Source of the DNA: SAR86 cluster bacterium
GTDB taxonomy: Bacteria; Pseudomonadota; Gammaproteobacteria; Magnimaribacterales; AG-339-G14
Assembly (NCBI GenBank): GCA_028135785.1
Contig: JAOIHS010000003.1
Location: 1-64,000, forward strand
Reading direction: 5' to 3'
Length of the DNA: 64,000 nucleotides
Part shown: positions 45,140-54,754 of the stretch, in pieces
Position numbering within the stretch: position 1 is the stretch's first letter
Layout: every line of letters begins with the position of its first letter
Program-made: the position numbers and the translations under genes
The notes under the pieces: model-generated
What the model was told of the DNA's origin: nothing
Database searches by the model: none
What the model saw: only the letters and a program-made list of their open reading frames with translations

Positions 45140-47470
45140 CTAAAACTTATATCTTATCTTAATAATAAATTTATCTAAGGTTTGATTAGTCCAAGCATCA
45201 GAATATATATCAGTAATGCTGTCTGCTGAGTTTAAAATATTGGCAAGCTTTCCAGCTCTGGTATAAACCACATACAAGTTCGATAAAGGAGAAAATTCAT
45301 ATTTATATCTCATCTGCAAAGCTGTTTCTGATAATTGAAAGTCGTTCAATGAATCAGAGCTAGATTCCATATAGCCTGAATTAGAAACTCTATAAGCTCT
45401 AGAATTCTCGCCTGTTAAGCCATAAACCGTTGCTTTAATTTTAAATTCTTGTCGATTTCCAATGAATAAATCTAAGCTAGCTCCAGTAGAAACTAATCTT
45501 TTATCATAATATCCGAATAAATTTTCTGCGCTGTACTTAGACCAATTGTTTCGTCTCTCATAATTGAACCAATCAAGGGTAATTTGAGCCAATTCAGAAG
45601 GATTTATTTTTGTTGAATAACCCAAAGAGAAACTTTCACTTCTCAAGTCAGCAACCGAAGAGTTTGCTTGATAACCCGACGAGCTATATTTTATTTTGTA
45701 TATAGATTGATATCTTTTAGTATCTGGCGTTGAGTATGAGGAACTTAAATCAAAGGTAGAAAGTTGCTCGATGAAAGGTGCAGAAGCATATTTTCTAGTT
45801 TCAACATAATCCTTGCCCCTTGTAATCGAACACTCACATGCAAACTTAATTTTAGATCTGTCTTTGAACTGAGCTTCATAATTAAAAGAGAGACCAACTC
45901 CATTTCCATAACCTTGATTTGCTGATCTTTGATAGCCTAGTCTCAATCCAAACTCATGTTGAGCAATGGAAGAATTTTTGTCTAAAACAGGATTTAAATA
46001 TTCAAAGAAATTACCAAAAGAAAAATTATCTCTTTTTTTAATGTACCCCATATCATTGATATTAAAGTTCTCATGATGGTAATTAAGATAAGAGAAAGAA
46101 AACAATTTATCAGAAAATCTTTGTGCAAGAGTCGCACGCAATCCTGGACCGGATTTTTTTATGTTTTTTTCTTCGGTTTCAGCATTTCCTATCCATCCAG
46201 AAAACCTTTTAGAGTTTCCAAGATAAAAATCATAATCTACTACATGTACTTGCCCTTTTCTGTCTATAGATGGCCTATCAACAGCAGTAATTAAATAGCC
46301 AACTTTTCCATTAATGATCGATAGGTTTCTTTTGTATCTAGCGGCGAAGTAATCCCTGCCTTTAGAAAAAATTGAGTCATCTTCCGAAGCCGAAAAGAAG
46401 CCATATTGATTAGTTTTACCCTTCTTTGAGTATCTTAAAGCAAGATTAATATCAGATGATTTGTAAGCATAATCATCGCATTCACCTTTATGACTTTCTT
46501 TGGTAGCCGAGCACTTATCTGCAATGCCTCCAATTCTTCTGGTGTTAATAAAGTAGGTTTCCCAACCCGAGATATCAAACAAGGACTGATTTTCAGTAAA
46601 AAATGGTCTTTTATCTCTGTAGAAAGTTTCGTTAGCTGAAAAATTTACAATCAAATCATCGCTTTCTACTTGTCCAAAGTCTGGATTAATTGAAATATCA
46701 ATTTTTGTTTCTGAATCTAAATCCCAAAAGACCTCTCCTCCAATGTTAATAGATCTATTATTTTCTATAAAATTATTTGTCCCGCTTAAATAAGGAAAAA
46801 AATCTATTTTAGATCCTGTTGAAGTATTGGTTTTGTAATTATTAATGTAAATAGGATGAAGTTTTGATAAAAATGGAGCTTGAAAAATCCATAAGCCAGG
46901 CATATTGAAAAAAAGATTTTCATTCACATATTTACGAGCGACTGATACTTTAATTTCTCTTTCTTTTCCGTCAACTTCTGCCATTGGCGCTACACCCCAT
47001 GGAATGTAATATTCTGCTATCCAGGAGTCTTCATTTTGCGAAGTCTTTGCATACCAAATAGCATCCCATTTGTCTGAAAATTCATTTTCATTTGTGTAAA
47101 TTGCGTCTCTTAATGAGTCTCCAATGCTTACCCCAAACTCATATCCTGTATTTGCGTTACCATCAAAATCTATAATTATAAAAATTCTATCAGCGCTGAC
47201 CATAAAGTCATCACGGACGTGTTTTTTGGATGTTTGGGTTTTAAAGGGCTGCTCGCTAATTACTCCAAAATAAATACCTTTTTTATCTGAAAAATACTTA
47301 ACCTCAGTTTTATATTTCGGTTTAGATTTATCATTAGGAAAAACGGTGACGAAGTTATCAAAACTCTTCGCATTAGCCCACTCAGCTTCGGATAATTTTC
47401 CGTCAATATTAATTCCAAAAACACATGTATGTATAAATAACAGACTGATTAATAATAAATTTTTATTCAT
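45140..47470 (-). CDS. CBM9-like plus DUF5916 outer-membrane beta-barrel protein
   Basis: 776 aa. Signal peptide (MNKNLLLISLLFIHTCVFG), then an N-terminal family 9 carbohydrate-binding-like domain (IDGKLSEAEW...YFGVISEQP, FDGNANTGYEFGVSIGDSLRDA), then a long beta-rich region ending KFIIKIRYKF with a C-terminal Phe, as expected for an outer-membrane barrel. DUF5916 function is unknown. Cys residues in a loop (C342, C350 roughly) may pair. Ends 9 nt before the HbpS gene, so all three may be one operon with the EamA transporter upstream. Confidence 0.85.
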   Translation of the reverse strand: MNKNLLLISLLFIHTCVFGINIDGKLSEAEWANAKSFDNFVTVFPNDKSKPKYKTEVKYFSDKKGIYFGVISEQPFKTQTSKKHVRDDFMVSADRIFIIIDFDGNANTGYEFGVSIGDSLRDAIYTNENEFSDKWDAIWYAKTSQNEDSWIAEYYIPWGVAPMAEVDGKEREIKVSVARKYVNENLFFNMPGLWIFQAPFLSKLHPIYINNYKTNTSTGSKIDFFPYLSGTNNFIENNRSINIGGEVFWDLDSETKIDISINPDFGQVESDDLIVNFSANETFYRDKRPFFTENQSLFDISGWETYFINTRRIGGIADKCSATKESHKGECDDYAYKSSDINLALRYSKKGKTNQYGFFSASEDDSIFSKGRDYFAARYKRNLSIINGKVGYLITAVDRPSIDRKGQVHVVDYDFYLGNSKRFSGWIGNAETEEKNIKKSGPGLRATLAQRFSDKLFSFSYLNYHHENFNINDMGYIKKRDNFSFGNFFEYLNPVLDKNSSIAQHEFGLRLGYQRSANQGYGNGVGLSFNYEAQFKDRSKIKFACECSITRGKDYVETRKYASAPFIEQLSTFDLSSSYSTPDTKRYQSIYKIKYSSSGYQANSSVADLRSESFSLGYSTKINPSELAQITLDWFNYERRNNWSKYSAENLFGYYDKRLVSTGASLDLFIGNRQEFKIKATVYGLTGENSRAYRVSNSGYMESSSDSLNDFQLSETALQMRYKYEFSPLSNLYVVYTRAGKLANILNSADSITDIYSDAWTNQTLDKFIIKIRYKF

Positions 47471-48351
47471 AAAATTTTTACTGGATTTTTTTTAACATTA
47501 AAATAGTTTGTCATCCATACACCGAAGAGCATTAAAGAAAGCCCCATTACCATTAAAAAAGTTATTATTTCAGATAATAACAATGAGCTCCAGATCATCG
47601 CGGTAATAGGGATCAAATAGATGACTGTTGAAGCGATTAAAGCTGACGACCTTTTCATGATATAGATCCACCCCATGAGACCTAAAGATGTACAAATAAA
47701 ACTAAGAACAAGCAATGAAACAATAGAGACGGTCGATGGATTTAAATAAAAATTAGTATTAATTTCTAATAAAGTCATAGGGATAGAGCCAAAAGCTCCA
47801 AAAATTAAAGGAATTGTAGTTAAAACTATTGTGCTAATTTGTGGTAGCTTTTCTAAGATATTAGTACATATTGCATAACAAATTGAACCAATTAGACATA
47901 AAAAAACAGGATAAGCAGAAATGGCTAAGGAGTCGTACCCAGTGAAGATTATTAATCCAATAAAGCCTATTGTTATACCTGCTACTTGTTTAAAATTAAT
48001 ATTGTTACTAAAAAATAGAATTCCTATTAAAAGAACAAATATAGGTGTAGTGCCATTCAAAACAGCTGTAAGAGAAGCGTCTAAATCTACTGCAGCCCTT
48101 GCGTACAAGTAAAAAGGTATTGAAAAATTCAGAATTCCAATAACAAACAGAATAAAAATATTTTCTTTTATGCTTTTTATATCTGCTTTCTTAATAAAAA
48201 AAGATAAGAAAATTGCTGCTAAAAATAATCGAATAGTTGTCATAAAAGCAGGGCTAATATCTTGGACGATAATCTTATTGAGCATAAAGGATGCCCCCCA
48301 AACAAAACCAAGCAAAAGAATTAGGATGAAGTTAACTTGGGAGTTACTCAC
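47467..48351 (-). CDS. EamA/DMT family transporter
   Basis: 294 aa with ten TM helices in two EamA repeats (LLGFVWGASFMLNKII at the start, GLMGWIYIMKRSSALIASTVIYLIP in the second). DMT members export amino acids, metabolites or metals. ATGA-type 4-nt overlap with the CBM9-DUF5916 gene downstream, so co-translated. Substrate unknown. Confidence 0.87.
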   Translation of the reverse strand: MSNSQVNFILILLLGFVWGASFMLNKIIVQDISPAFMTTIRLFLAAIFLSFFIKKADIKSIKENIFILFVIGILNFSIPFYLYARAAVDLDASLTAVLNGTTPIFVLLIGILFFSNNINFKQVAGITIGFIGLIIFTGYDSLAISAYPVFLCLIGSICYAICTNILEKLPQISTIVLTTIPLIFGAFGSIPMTLLEINTNFYLNPSTVSIVSLLVLSFICTSLGLMGWIYIMKRSSALIASTVIYLIPITAMIWSSLLLSEIITFLMVMGLSLMLFGVWMTNYFNVKKNPVKIL

Positions 48352-48369
48352 TTTAAAAAAATACTAAAT

Positions 48370-49341
48370 TTAATTTAAAACTTTTTCTGTTCTTAGGAAT
48401 TTAAAGAAACATAAAGTTGCTGCTGCACATAATAAATGCCATATCCCATGCGCCTGAATCAATGAATCTGGATAGCAATAAGGACTATCTGGTACGCCTC
48501 TTAGCCAAACGGTAAAAGCCAGTAAATAACACGCCATTCCAGCATAAAACCAATAGTAGTTAGCTCTACGATATCTTGGGGGATTTGGTGAAAGAATAGC
48601 TGGAACCCAAAACAGAAGTACCCACCAATATTTATCAAATTCCGCAATTATTTCAGTTGGAAATATTCCAAAGATAGCTGCAACAACAAATCCGATAAAA
48701 CCTGAAAGCCATCTAACTATCTGAGAATAAAATCTATATAAAAATTCAGAGACAATCCATAAACCAATTGATACGCCAAATAATTCAAATCCTATTCCCA
48801 TATCAGAACCCAAGAACCATCGCCCTAATCCGTCTATTGAGACAATTGAAAGATAAACAACAAAAAACTTCTTAAGCGACCATCTGCCCATTTCAGATAT
48901 ATTAATAAGCCAAGGCAGAATGATATACATCACCATGCTTAGATTGTCAGCCCAGCCACCCCAGTAGGTATGTGTTCCATGCATCAACATTGATCCAGGA
49001 CCTAAATAAATAGCACAACCTGCATACAGCATGGCTATCGGAGTAAAGCCGTGAAATTGATTTTTGCTTTCAGTATCTTTAGAGAGAACCCAAAACATAT
49101 ATAAACCTGTTGCCATGAATCCTAAATTAGATAGAGTGTTAACTGGCTCCCTAAACATTGAGTCACTTACGGATTCACACCATCTATGCGCCTCTCCTAT
49201 AACAGCACCTGGCTCTAAAGCAGTTACGAAACCAAAATAACCAAACACAACATATATAATTAAAAAAGCTGCACTAATTAAAAGCGCAATAGGAAAAACT
49301 TTCCCATGCCAAGATTCTTTTATAATACTTTGTGAACTCAT
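48370..49341 (-). CDS. CREST superfamily membrane hydrolase, alkaline ceramidase-like
   Basis: 323 aa, about seven or more TM helices. Metal-site residues of alkaline ceramidase ACER3 (S77, H81, D92, H217, H221) have counterparts with the same local spacing: S117 and H121 (GSMLMHGT), D132 (WADNLSM), H298 and H302 (QAHGIWH). EPVNTLSNLGF precedes, as in the family. It likely hydrolyses an amide or ester lipid in the membrane. I chose ATG 49341 after GAGGGGAG; a TTG at 49353 is in frame but worse. Confidence 0.8.
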   Translation of the reverse strand: MSSQSIIKESWHGKVFPIALLISAAFLIIYVVFGYFGFVTALEPGAVIGEAHRWCESVSDSMFREPVNTLSNLGFMATGLYMFWVLSKDTESKNQFHGFTPIAMLYAGCAIYLGPGSMLMHGTHTYWGGWADNLSMVMYIILPWLINISEMGRWSLKKFFVVYLSIVSIDGLGRWFLGSDMGIGFELFGVSIGLWIVSEFLYRFYSQIVRWLSGFIGFVVAAIFGIFPTEIIAEFDKYWWVLLFWVPAILSPNPPRYRRANYYWFYAGMACYLLAFTVWLRGVPDSPYCYPDSLIQAHGIWHLLCAAATLCFFKFLRTEKVLN

Positions 49342-49430
49342 AACTCCCCTCAATGGTTTTTATAAATATATATTTTATAAGAAAATATAAAATATTATTC
49401 TATCGTTAAGTTAGTATAGCTTTCTTATTT

Positions 49431-49628
49431 ATGATTTATATAATTTCAGCTTTAATATTTTTTTTAACATTTATATTTAGCTATAAGTTTTTCAATTATT
49501 TAAAAAGTAAATATCTTTTAAATATTGAAGACGAGAATTTATATATGGCTTTTGGCTTTCTGGCTCTTATTTTAACTGCAGGATTTTCTCTGGCTTCTTC
49601 ATCCCTTTTCTTAATTTTACTAACTTAA
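49431..49628 (+). CDS. 65-aa two-helix membrane protein
   Basis: Two hydrophobic helices (residues 2-24 and 42-63) around a short charged loop (KSKYLLNIEDEN). No family recognised. It ends 3 nt before the oligopeptidase B start, so it may be the leader gene of that operon. The gap upstream (49342-49430) is AT-rich with TATAAT-like stretches for both directions. Confidence 0.55.
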   Translation: MIYIISALIFFLTFIFSYKFFNYLKSKYLLNIEDENLYMAFGFLALILTAGFSLASSSLFLILLT

Positions 49629-49631
49629 TAT

Positions 49632-51665
49632 ATGAACAACCCGCCTAAGCCAAAAAAATTACCTAAAAAATTATTAGCGCATGGAGACGAAAGAATCGAT
49701 GATTACTATTGGCTCAGAGATGACGATAGAAATAATGAAGAAGTAATTTCGTATTTGAAAGAAGAAAACGCATATTTAGAGAGCTGGTTTGCTTCAAAAA
49801 ATGATGCGAGAAAAGAAATCTATAAAGAAATGGTTTCGCATATTCCTGATGCAGAAACTTCGATGAAAATTAAAAGAGATGATTACTTTTACTTTTCAGA
49901 AATGGAGTCAGCAAAACAACATAGTGTTTATTTTCGAGAAAAAGATAATAAAAAAGAATTGTTATTAGATATTAATGAGATGGCTAAAGATCACGATTAT
50001 TATAGCGTTTCTTCATTGGCACCCTCCCCTGATCATAAATTAATTGCATATAGTGAAGATCTCTCCGGACGAAGAGAGTTCAATATAAAAATTAAAGACT
50101 TATCAAAAAACATTGTTATCGATGAAGCTATCAAAAATAGCTCGGGAAGCGTTATTTGGTCTCCATGTAACGAGTTAATTTTTTATACAAAGAAAGATCC
50201 CGTTACCCTGATCACCAATAAAGTTTTAAAACATGTTGTTGGCCAACCTCAAAATAAAGATGTAATTGTTTATGAAGAAAAAGATCCAGAATTCAATTTG
50301 AGCATAGGCAAATCTCGAAGCAAAAAATATTTATACATTTATATTGGGAAAACAGAATCATCAGAAACATTATTATTAGACTTAGAAATAAAAAATTCAG
50401 AATTAATTTCTATATTGCCTCGAGAAGAAAAACACTTATATTCTGTTGAAGATACGCCCGAATGCTTTTATGTACTGACAGATACTGACAATGCTAAGAA
50501 TTTTAAACTGATGAAATTTAATTTAGATCAGATGGGTTCAAAAGATTCTTGGGAGACTGTGGTCGAGCATAATCCAAAAATACTTATTGAAGGATTTGTA
50601 ACTTTTCCTGATTATATTTTTCTTGAAGTTAGAGAGGATGGCTTGCCTAAAATAATTCGTTTGGATAGAACTAATTTATCAAAAAAAAATATTGATTTTA
50701 ATGACCCTGCTTACAGCGCTTATTTGTCGGTAAATAATGATTATTTCAGCGATGAAATATATTTTGGTTATTCTAGTCCAAAAACTCCTAGTTCAGTCTT
50801 CAAACAGAACATAGAGTCCGGTCAAAGAGAACTTGTTTGGAAGCAACAAGTTAAAAACTTTGATGAATCATCCTATTCGGTTGAGCGTTTAAAAATCAAT
50901 GCTCGGGATAATGTAAAAGTTCCAGTCTCTATGATTTATAGAAATGATATTGACCTAAAGAACGCTCCTATTTTAGTTTATGGCTATGGGTCGTATGGAA
51001 GTATTATGGATGCAGGCTTCAGAACCTCTATTCTTCCTTTGTTAGATAGAGGATTTATCTTTGCAGTAGCAAATATTAGAGGCGGCTCAGAAATGGGGAG
51101 ACAGTGGTATGAAGATGGAAAAATGTTGAAGAAAATGAATACCTTTAATGACTTTATCGACTCTACGAAATCTTTAATAAAACAAGGGTATGGTTCAGTC
51201 GATAAGGTATTTGCTATGGGCGGCAGCGCTGGTGGCTTGCTGATGGGAGTTATAGTAAATTTGGAGCCAGAATTATATAAAGGCATCATTTCGGCTGTGC
51301 CCTTTGTAGACGTTCTTACTACTATGTCAGATGAGTCGATTCCTTTAACAACTTTTGAATATAAAGAATGGGGAAATCCGGCTATCAAAGAAGAGTATGA
51401 ATATATAAAACAATATTCTCCATACGATAATATCGTTCCTTCTTACTACCCTACTGTTTTAATTACATCCAGTCTTTACGATTCACAAGTTCAATATTAT
51501 GAGCCTGCTAAATATGTTCCAAAATTAAGAGAAAACTCTCTATCAGAAAATCCAATTTTAATGAAAATGAACCTGGTGGGCGGACATGCTGGAAAGAGCG
51601 GAAGGTTAAATGCTATTGAAGAAAGCGCTTTGGATAACGCTTTTTTATTAAATCTACTGGATTAA
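49632..51665 (+). CDS. ptrB: Oligopeptidase B (S9A prolyl oligopeptidase family)
   Basis: 677 aa. N-terminal beta-propeller, then the hydrolase with YGYGSYG, ANIRGGSEMGRQWYEDGK, nucleophile in MGGSAGGLLMG, acid in SLYDSQVQYYEPAKY and His in GGHAGKSGR. It cleaves small peptides after Arg or Lys in the cytoplasm. Length matches the family. Convergent with the symporter gene at 51685. Confidence 0.93.
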   Translation: MNNPPKPKKLPKKLLAHGDERIDDYYWLRDDDRNNEEVISYLKEENAYLESWFASKNDARKEIYKEMVSHIPDAETSMKIKRDDYFYFSEMESAKQHSVYFREKDNKKELLLDINEMAKDHDYYSVSSLAPSPDHKLIAYSEDLSGRREFNIKIKDLSKNIVIDEAIKNSSGSVIWSPCNELIFYTKKDPVTLITNKVLKHVVGQPQNKDVIVYEEKDPEFNLSIGKSRSKKYLYIYIGKTESSETLLLDLEIKNSELISILPREEKHLYSVEDTPECFYVLTDTDNAKNFKLMKFNLDQMGSKDSWETVVEHNPKILIEGFVTFPDYIFLEVREDGLPKIIRLDRTNLSKKNIDFNDPAYSAYLSVNNDYFSDEIYFGYSSPKTPSSVFKQNIESGQRELVWKQQVKNFDESSYSVERLKINARDNVKVPVSMIYRNDIDLKNAPILVYGYGSYGSIMDAGFRTSILPLLDRGFIFAVANIRGGSEMGRQWYEDGKMLKKMNTFNDFIDSTKSLIKQGYGSVDKVFAMGGSAGGLLMGVIVNLEPELYKGIISAVPFVDVLTTMSDESIPLTTFEYKEWGNPAIKEEYEYIKQYSPYDNIVPSYYPTVLITSSLYDSQVQYYEPAKYVPKLRENSLSENPILMKMNLVGGHAGKSGRLNAIEESALDNAFLLNLLD

Positions 51666-51684
51666 TTTTATTAAAAAATAAATT

Positions 51685-53322
51685 TTAGCTATTAGAAAGA
51701 TAATCTTTCAAAAGCGATCTAATTTCTTTTCTTAATAAAATCATGGCTATTAAGTTCGGCAAAGTTGAAGCAGCGACAGTTATCAAAGCAAAATTCCAAA
51801 TAATTCCCGTATCAATTAAGCCACTACCTGCTACAAACATAGCGCCTAGATAAAAAATACGATAATAAATAATCGAGCCCTCTCCAAATAAATAAGAGGC
51901 GCATCTATCGCCATAATAAGACCAAGTGATCATTGTTGAAAAAGCAAAAAGCAATAAACCTATCGAGACAATGAACTCGCCATAGTTACCAAAAAAGCCT
52001 TTATTAAAAGCTTTGCTTGTTAAAACTGCGGATTTAACTAAAGACTTGCCTTCAACATCTATATTTGAAGAAGCCAATAAACCTTTTTCGATTGCGATTG
52101 AGCCGGTGTATAAAGCCCCGTCTTGATAAAGAAATACTTCTTCTGCTAAAGATCTATTATGAAAAATGGCATTATTTTTAATTAATTTCCCTTGATCGAC
52201 CTTTATCTCTCCAGAAAAACACTCTGAATTATCTCTGCAATCTTTATAGGCGCCTATTAAGTCGGAAGAAGATTTTTCAGAGTCAGCTTCAGATAGAAAA
52301 TACATAGACGTTCGTTCGAATTCAGTTTGATACTTTTCTGTCCATACTCCGGAAGCCATAATCACTAATCCAGTTAATGTACAAATGACTATGGTATCGA
52401 TAAAAGGTTCTAGTATTGAAACAAAACCTTCTTCTACCGAATGTTCGGTGTTGGATGTTGCGTGGGCAATAGGTGACGAGCCTTGTCCAGCTTCATTTGA
52501 ATATAGACCCCTAGCAACTCCATAAGTAAAAGCTGTTGAAAAAGAAGCTCCTAAAAAGCCGCCCACAACAGCCGTACCATTAAAAACGTCATGAATAATT
52601 ACATATAAAGAAGGAAGGATATTTGAATAATTAAATATAAGAACGCTCAGAGAGCCAATGATGTAAATAAGCGCCATGGTCGGAACAATAGAAGCAGCAA
52701 AGCTAGCAATTCTGTTAATGCCGCCGATTATGACAAGTCCTACTAACGAAGTCATGACTACTGCTGTAATCAATGGATTCACACCAAAGCTTGAATTCAA
52801 CGTATTAGAAATATTATCGATTTGTGGCATATTGCCGCTTCCAAAAGTTGAAACTAACAAACAAAAAGCAAAAATATAACCCAACCACTTCATGTTGAGC
52901 CCTTCTTCCATGTATATCATTGGTCCACCTGAAACAGCTTCTGAGCCGATTTTTTTTCTATATTTATGCGATAACGTTACCTCTACAAACTTTGTAGTCA
53001 TTCCTAAAAAGGCTGTGATCCACATCCAGAAAAGCGCAGCTGGCCCACCAATGAATATAGCCATCGCAACTCCACCTATATTTCCAGTTCCAACAGTGCC
53101 AGACAAAGCCGTACTTAAAGCCTGAAAGGGACTGGTTAAACCTTTGGAACCTGAAAACCCACCAGTTCCCAAAATTGACCAGCCTTTTCGAAAGAACCTA
53201 ATTTGGGGAAAGCCTAGATAAAAAGTAAAAAATATACCGGTTGCTAAAAGTGACAGTGGAAACCATGCTGCACTTCCAAAATAACTATCTATTAATAAAA
53301 TATAGTTATTTAATTTATCCAT
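51685..53322 (-). CDS. Alanine/glycine:cation symporter (AGCS) with a large extra loop
   Basis: 545 aa. AGCS hallmarks: TALSGTVGTGNIGGVA, FWMWITAFLGMTTKFVEVTL, SGGPMIYMEEG, YSNEAGQGSSPIAH and LFAFSTMITWSYYGDRC. It imports small neutral amino acids with Na+. A hydrophilic segment of about 110 residues (328-440) lies where the usual AGCS loop is about 20 long; it contains two Cys and Asx-rich repeats and should sit on the external face. Confidence 0.88.
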   Translation of the reverse strand: MDKLNNYILLIDSYFGSAAWFPLSLLATGIFFTFYLGFPQIRFFRKGWSILGTGGFSGSKGLTSPFQALSTALSGTVGTGNIGGVAMAIFIGGPAALFWMWITAFLGMTTKFVEVTLSHKYRKKIGSEAVSGGPMIYMEEGLNMKWLGYIFAFCLLVSTFGSGNMPQIDNISNTLNSSFGVNPLITAVVMTSLVGLVIIGGINRIASFAASIVPTMALIYIIGSLSVLIFNYSNILPSLYVIIHDVFNGTAVVGGFLGASFSTAFTYGVARGLYSNEAGQGSSPIAHATSNTEHSVEEGFVSILEPFIDTIVICTLTGLVIMASGVWTEKYQTEFERTSMYFLSEADSEKSSSDLIGAYKDCRDNSECFSGEIKVDQGKLIKNNAIFHNRSLAEEVFLYQDGALYTGSIAIEKGLLASSNIDVEGKSLVKSAVLTSKAFNKGFFGNYGEFIVSIGLLLFAFSTMITWSYYGDRCASYLFGEGSIIYYRIFYLGAMFVAGSGLIDTGIIWNFALITVAASTLPNLIAMILLRKEIRSLLKDYLSNS

Positions 53323-53334
53323 ATCTTTTTAGAT

Positions 53335-53556
53335 TTAAGATGTAATTTCGGCAGCAAATTCTGTGTATCCGCCTATTAAAACTCCATCGATTGTAATTTG
53401 CGGAAAGGTTCTAGCAGAGGGAAATTTAGTAAATAAATCTTCTCGAGTGTAATCGACATCAAGCATATATTTTTTGAATTCAAGATTTTTTTGCTTACAA
53501 AGACTCTCAGCTTTGTCACAATAAGGACAATGTGGTTTAGACCAAATTTCTATCAT
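53335..53556 (-). CDS. Glutaredoxin, dithiol CPYC type
   Basis: 73 aa from ATG 53556. Active site KPHCPYCDKAE and the GSH-binding TFPQITIDGVLIGGYTE. It reduces protein and GSH-mixed disulfides. The open frame runs up to 53604, but those 16 residues are not glutaredoxin-like, and AGAGGT sits before ATG 53556. Divergent from the membrane protein at 53589 across 32 bp. Confidence 0.92.
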   Translation of the reverse strand: MIEIWSKPHCPYCDKAESLCKQKNLEFKKYMLDVDYTREDLFTKFPSARTFPQITIDGVLIGGYTEFAAEITS

Positions 53557-53588
53557 AATTACCTCTTTAAAATTAATACAATTAAAAT

Positions 53589-54278
53589 ATGACAATAGCT
53601 CCACTTTTCGAAGGATTCAAGTTTTACTTTCAATCAGTTAAAAAATATACAAGTCAAACCGCTCCTATATTCATTTTGTTAGGTTTGCTTTCTGCAAGTT
53701 CTGATATTCTTCTCAATAGTGAAATGTTATTTACATGGGGAATATTAATTTTTATATTCACCAATGTTTTTTTATCGCCCTTCTTAACTGCTTTTAGTAT
53801 TTTACTTGTTAGCGACCTGTCTAATAACTCTTTAAAGGAAAGCATCGGATACTATCTTGTCTCTTTCCAGATTTGTTTAAAGGTCTTGTTATTGACGCTT
53901 GCCACTGGAGCAATAGTTGTTGTCGGTCTTATATTATTTATCTTTCCGGGAGCTTACCTAGCATCTAGACTTTTATATGGTCCCTATTATTTAATTGTTG
54001 AGGGAAAAACAGTTATCCAAGCCATGGATCTTTCCTGGTCGAGTACGAAAGAAAAGTCTATGGATTATATGACTATCTTATTTCTTTATTGGGCGACTTT
54101 AATTATTGTGACCTTCTTGGTCCTTACAACAATTTCCGCCTTTGTAATAAGTTCTGGCGAGGGTTCTTTACCATTCCTAATCAATGTTATTGCTAATACT
54201 TTTTTATCTTACCTGCAGCTCGTCCTTATTAGTTATCCAATTTTCTATGTTTATAAAAACATGGATAGTAATTTTTAA
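53589..54278 (+). CDS. Polytopic membrane protein, YciC/UPF0259-like
   Basis: 229 aa with about six TM helices. The block VVGLILFIFPGAYLASRLLYGPYYLIVEGK...AMDLSWSSTK is the feature shared with YciC/DUF975-type proteins. No function known. Its stop lies 5 bp from the end of the broken MAPEG gene on the other strand. Confidence 0.7.
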   Translation: MTIAPLFEGFKFYFQSVKKYTSQTAPIFILLGLLSASSDILLNSEMLFTWGILIFIFTNVFLSPFLTAFSILLVSDLSNNSLKESIGYYLVSFQICLKVLLLTLATGAIVVVGLILFIFPGAYLASRLLYGPYYLIVEGKTVIQAMDLSWSSTKEKSMDYMTILFLYWATLIIVTFLVLTTISAFVISSGEGSLPFLINVIANTFLSYLQLVLISYPIFYVYKNMDSNF

Positions 54279-54283
54279 AGAAT

Positions 54284-54700
54284 TTAAAACATCATTGCTA
54301 GCCTAAACCACATCCAAAGTATAATACCTGTGCTACTTAGCCAAACTAAACCTCTTAAGTTTTGATTTGCATTCGATCCAATGTGGTATGCAGAATGGAT
54401 AAATCTTAATCCTACTTAAGCATATCCAAGATTTATAAATTGATTGTCCGTTAAGCCTGTTACATAGCAAGTGATGCATGCTGCATAAAATAGTATTGGA
54501 AATTCGAATAAATTAGTTAGATTCCTATCTGTTCTTTTGACCAAATCATTCGAGTCTAAAGGTAATGGGATCGCAAACATTTCTTCTGGTGTGTGTTCGC
54601 CATTATTCACGGCTTTAAATCTAACTGCCGTTTGTAGCATGGCAATTGAAAAAGTCAGCAACATCATATAAAAAATTGGCATTAATATCTCAGTGTTCAT
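54284..54700 (-). pseudogene. MAPEG family gene interrupted by one in-frame TAA
   Basis: The first 94 codons give an MAPEG N-half with RTDRNLTNLFEFPILFYA and end at TAA (54416-54418). The same frame then continues for 43 codons, starting VGLRFIHSAYHIGSN and ending in a last TM helix (GIILWMWFRLAMMF), to a second TAA at 54284. The continuation matches the MAPEG C-half (R..HS..H), so one nonsense change split the gene (e.g. TAT to TAA). AAGGAG before the ATG is intact. MAPEG proteins are four-helix GSH-dependent membrane enzymes; a recent mutation or a sequence error are both possible. Confidence 0.82.
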
Positions 54701-54754
54701 GTTCTCTCCTTATGAATTTAATTTTTTTAATATCATCGCATGTTTTTTGAAAAC

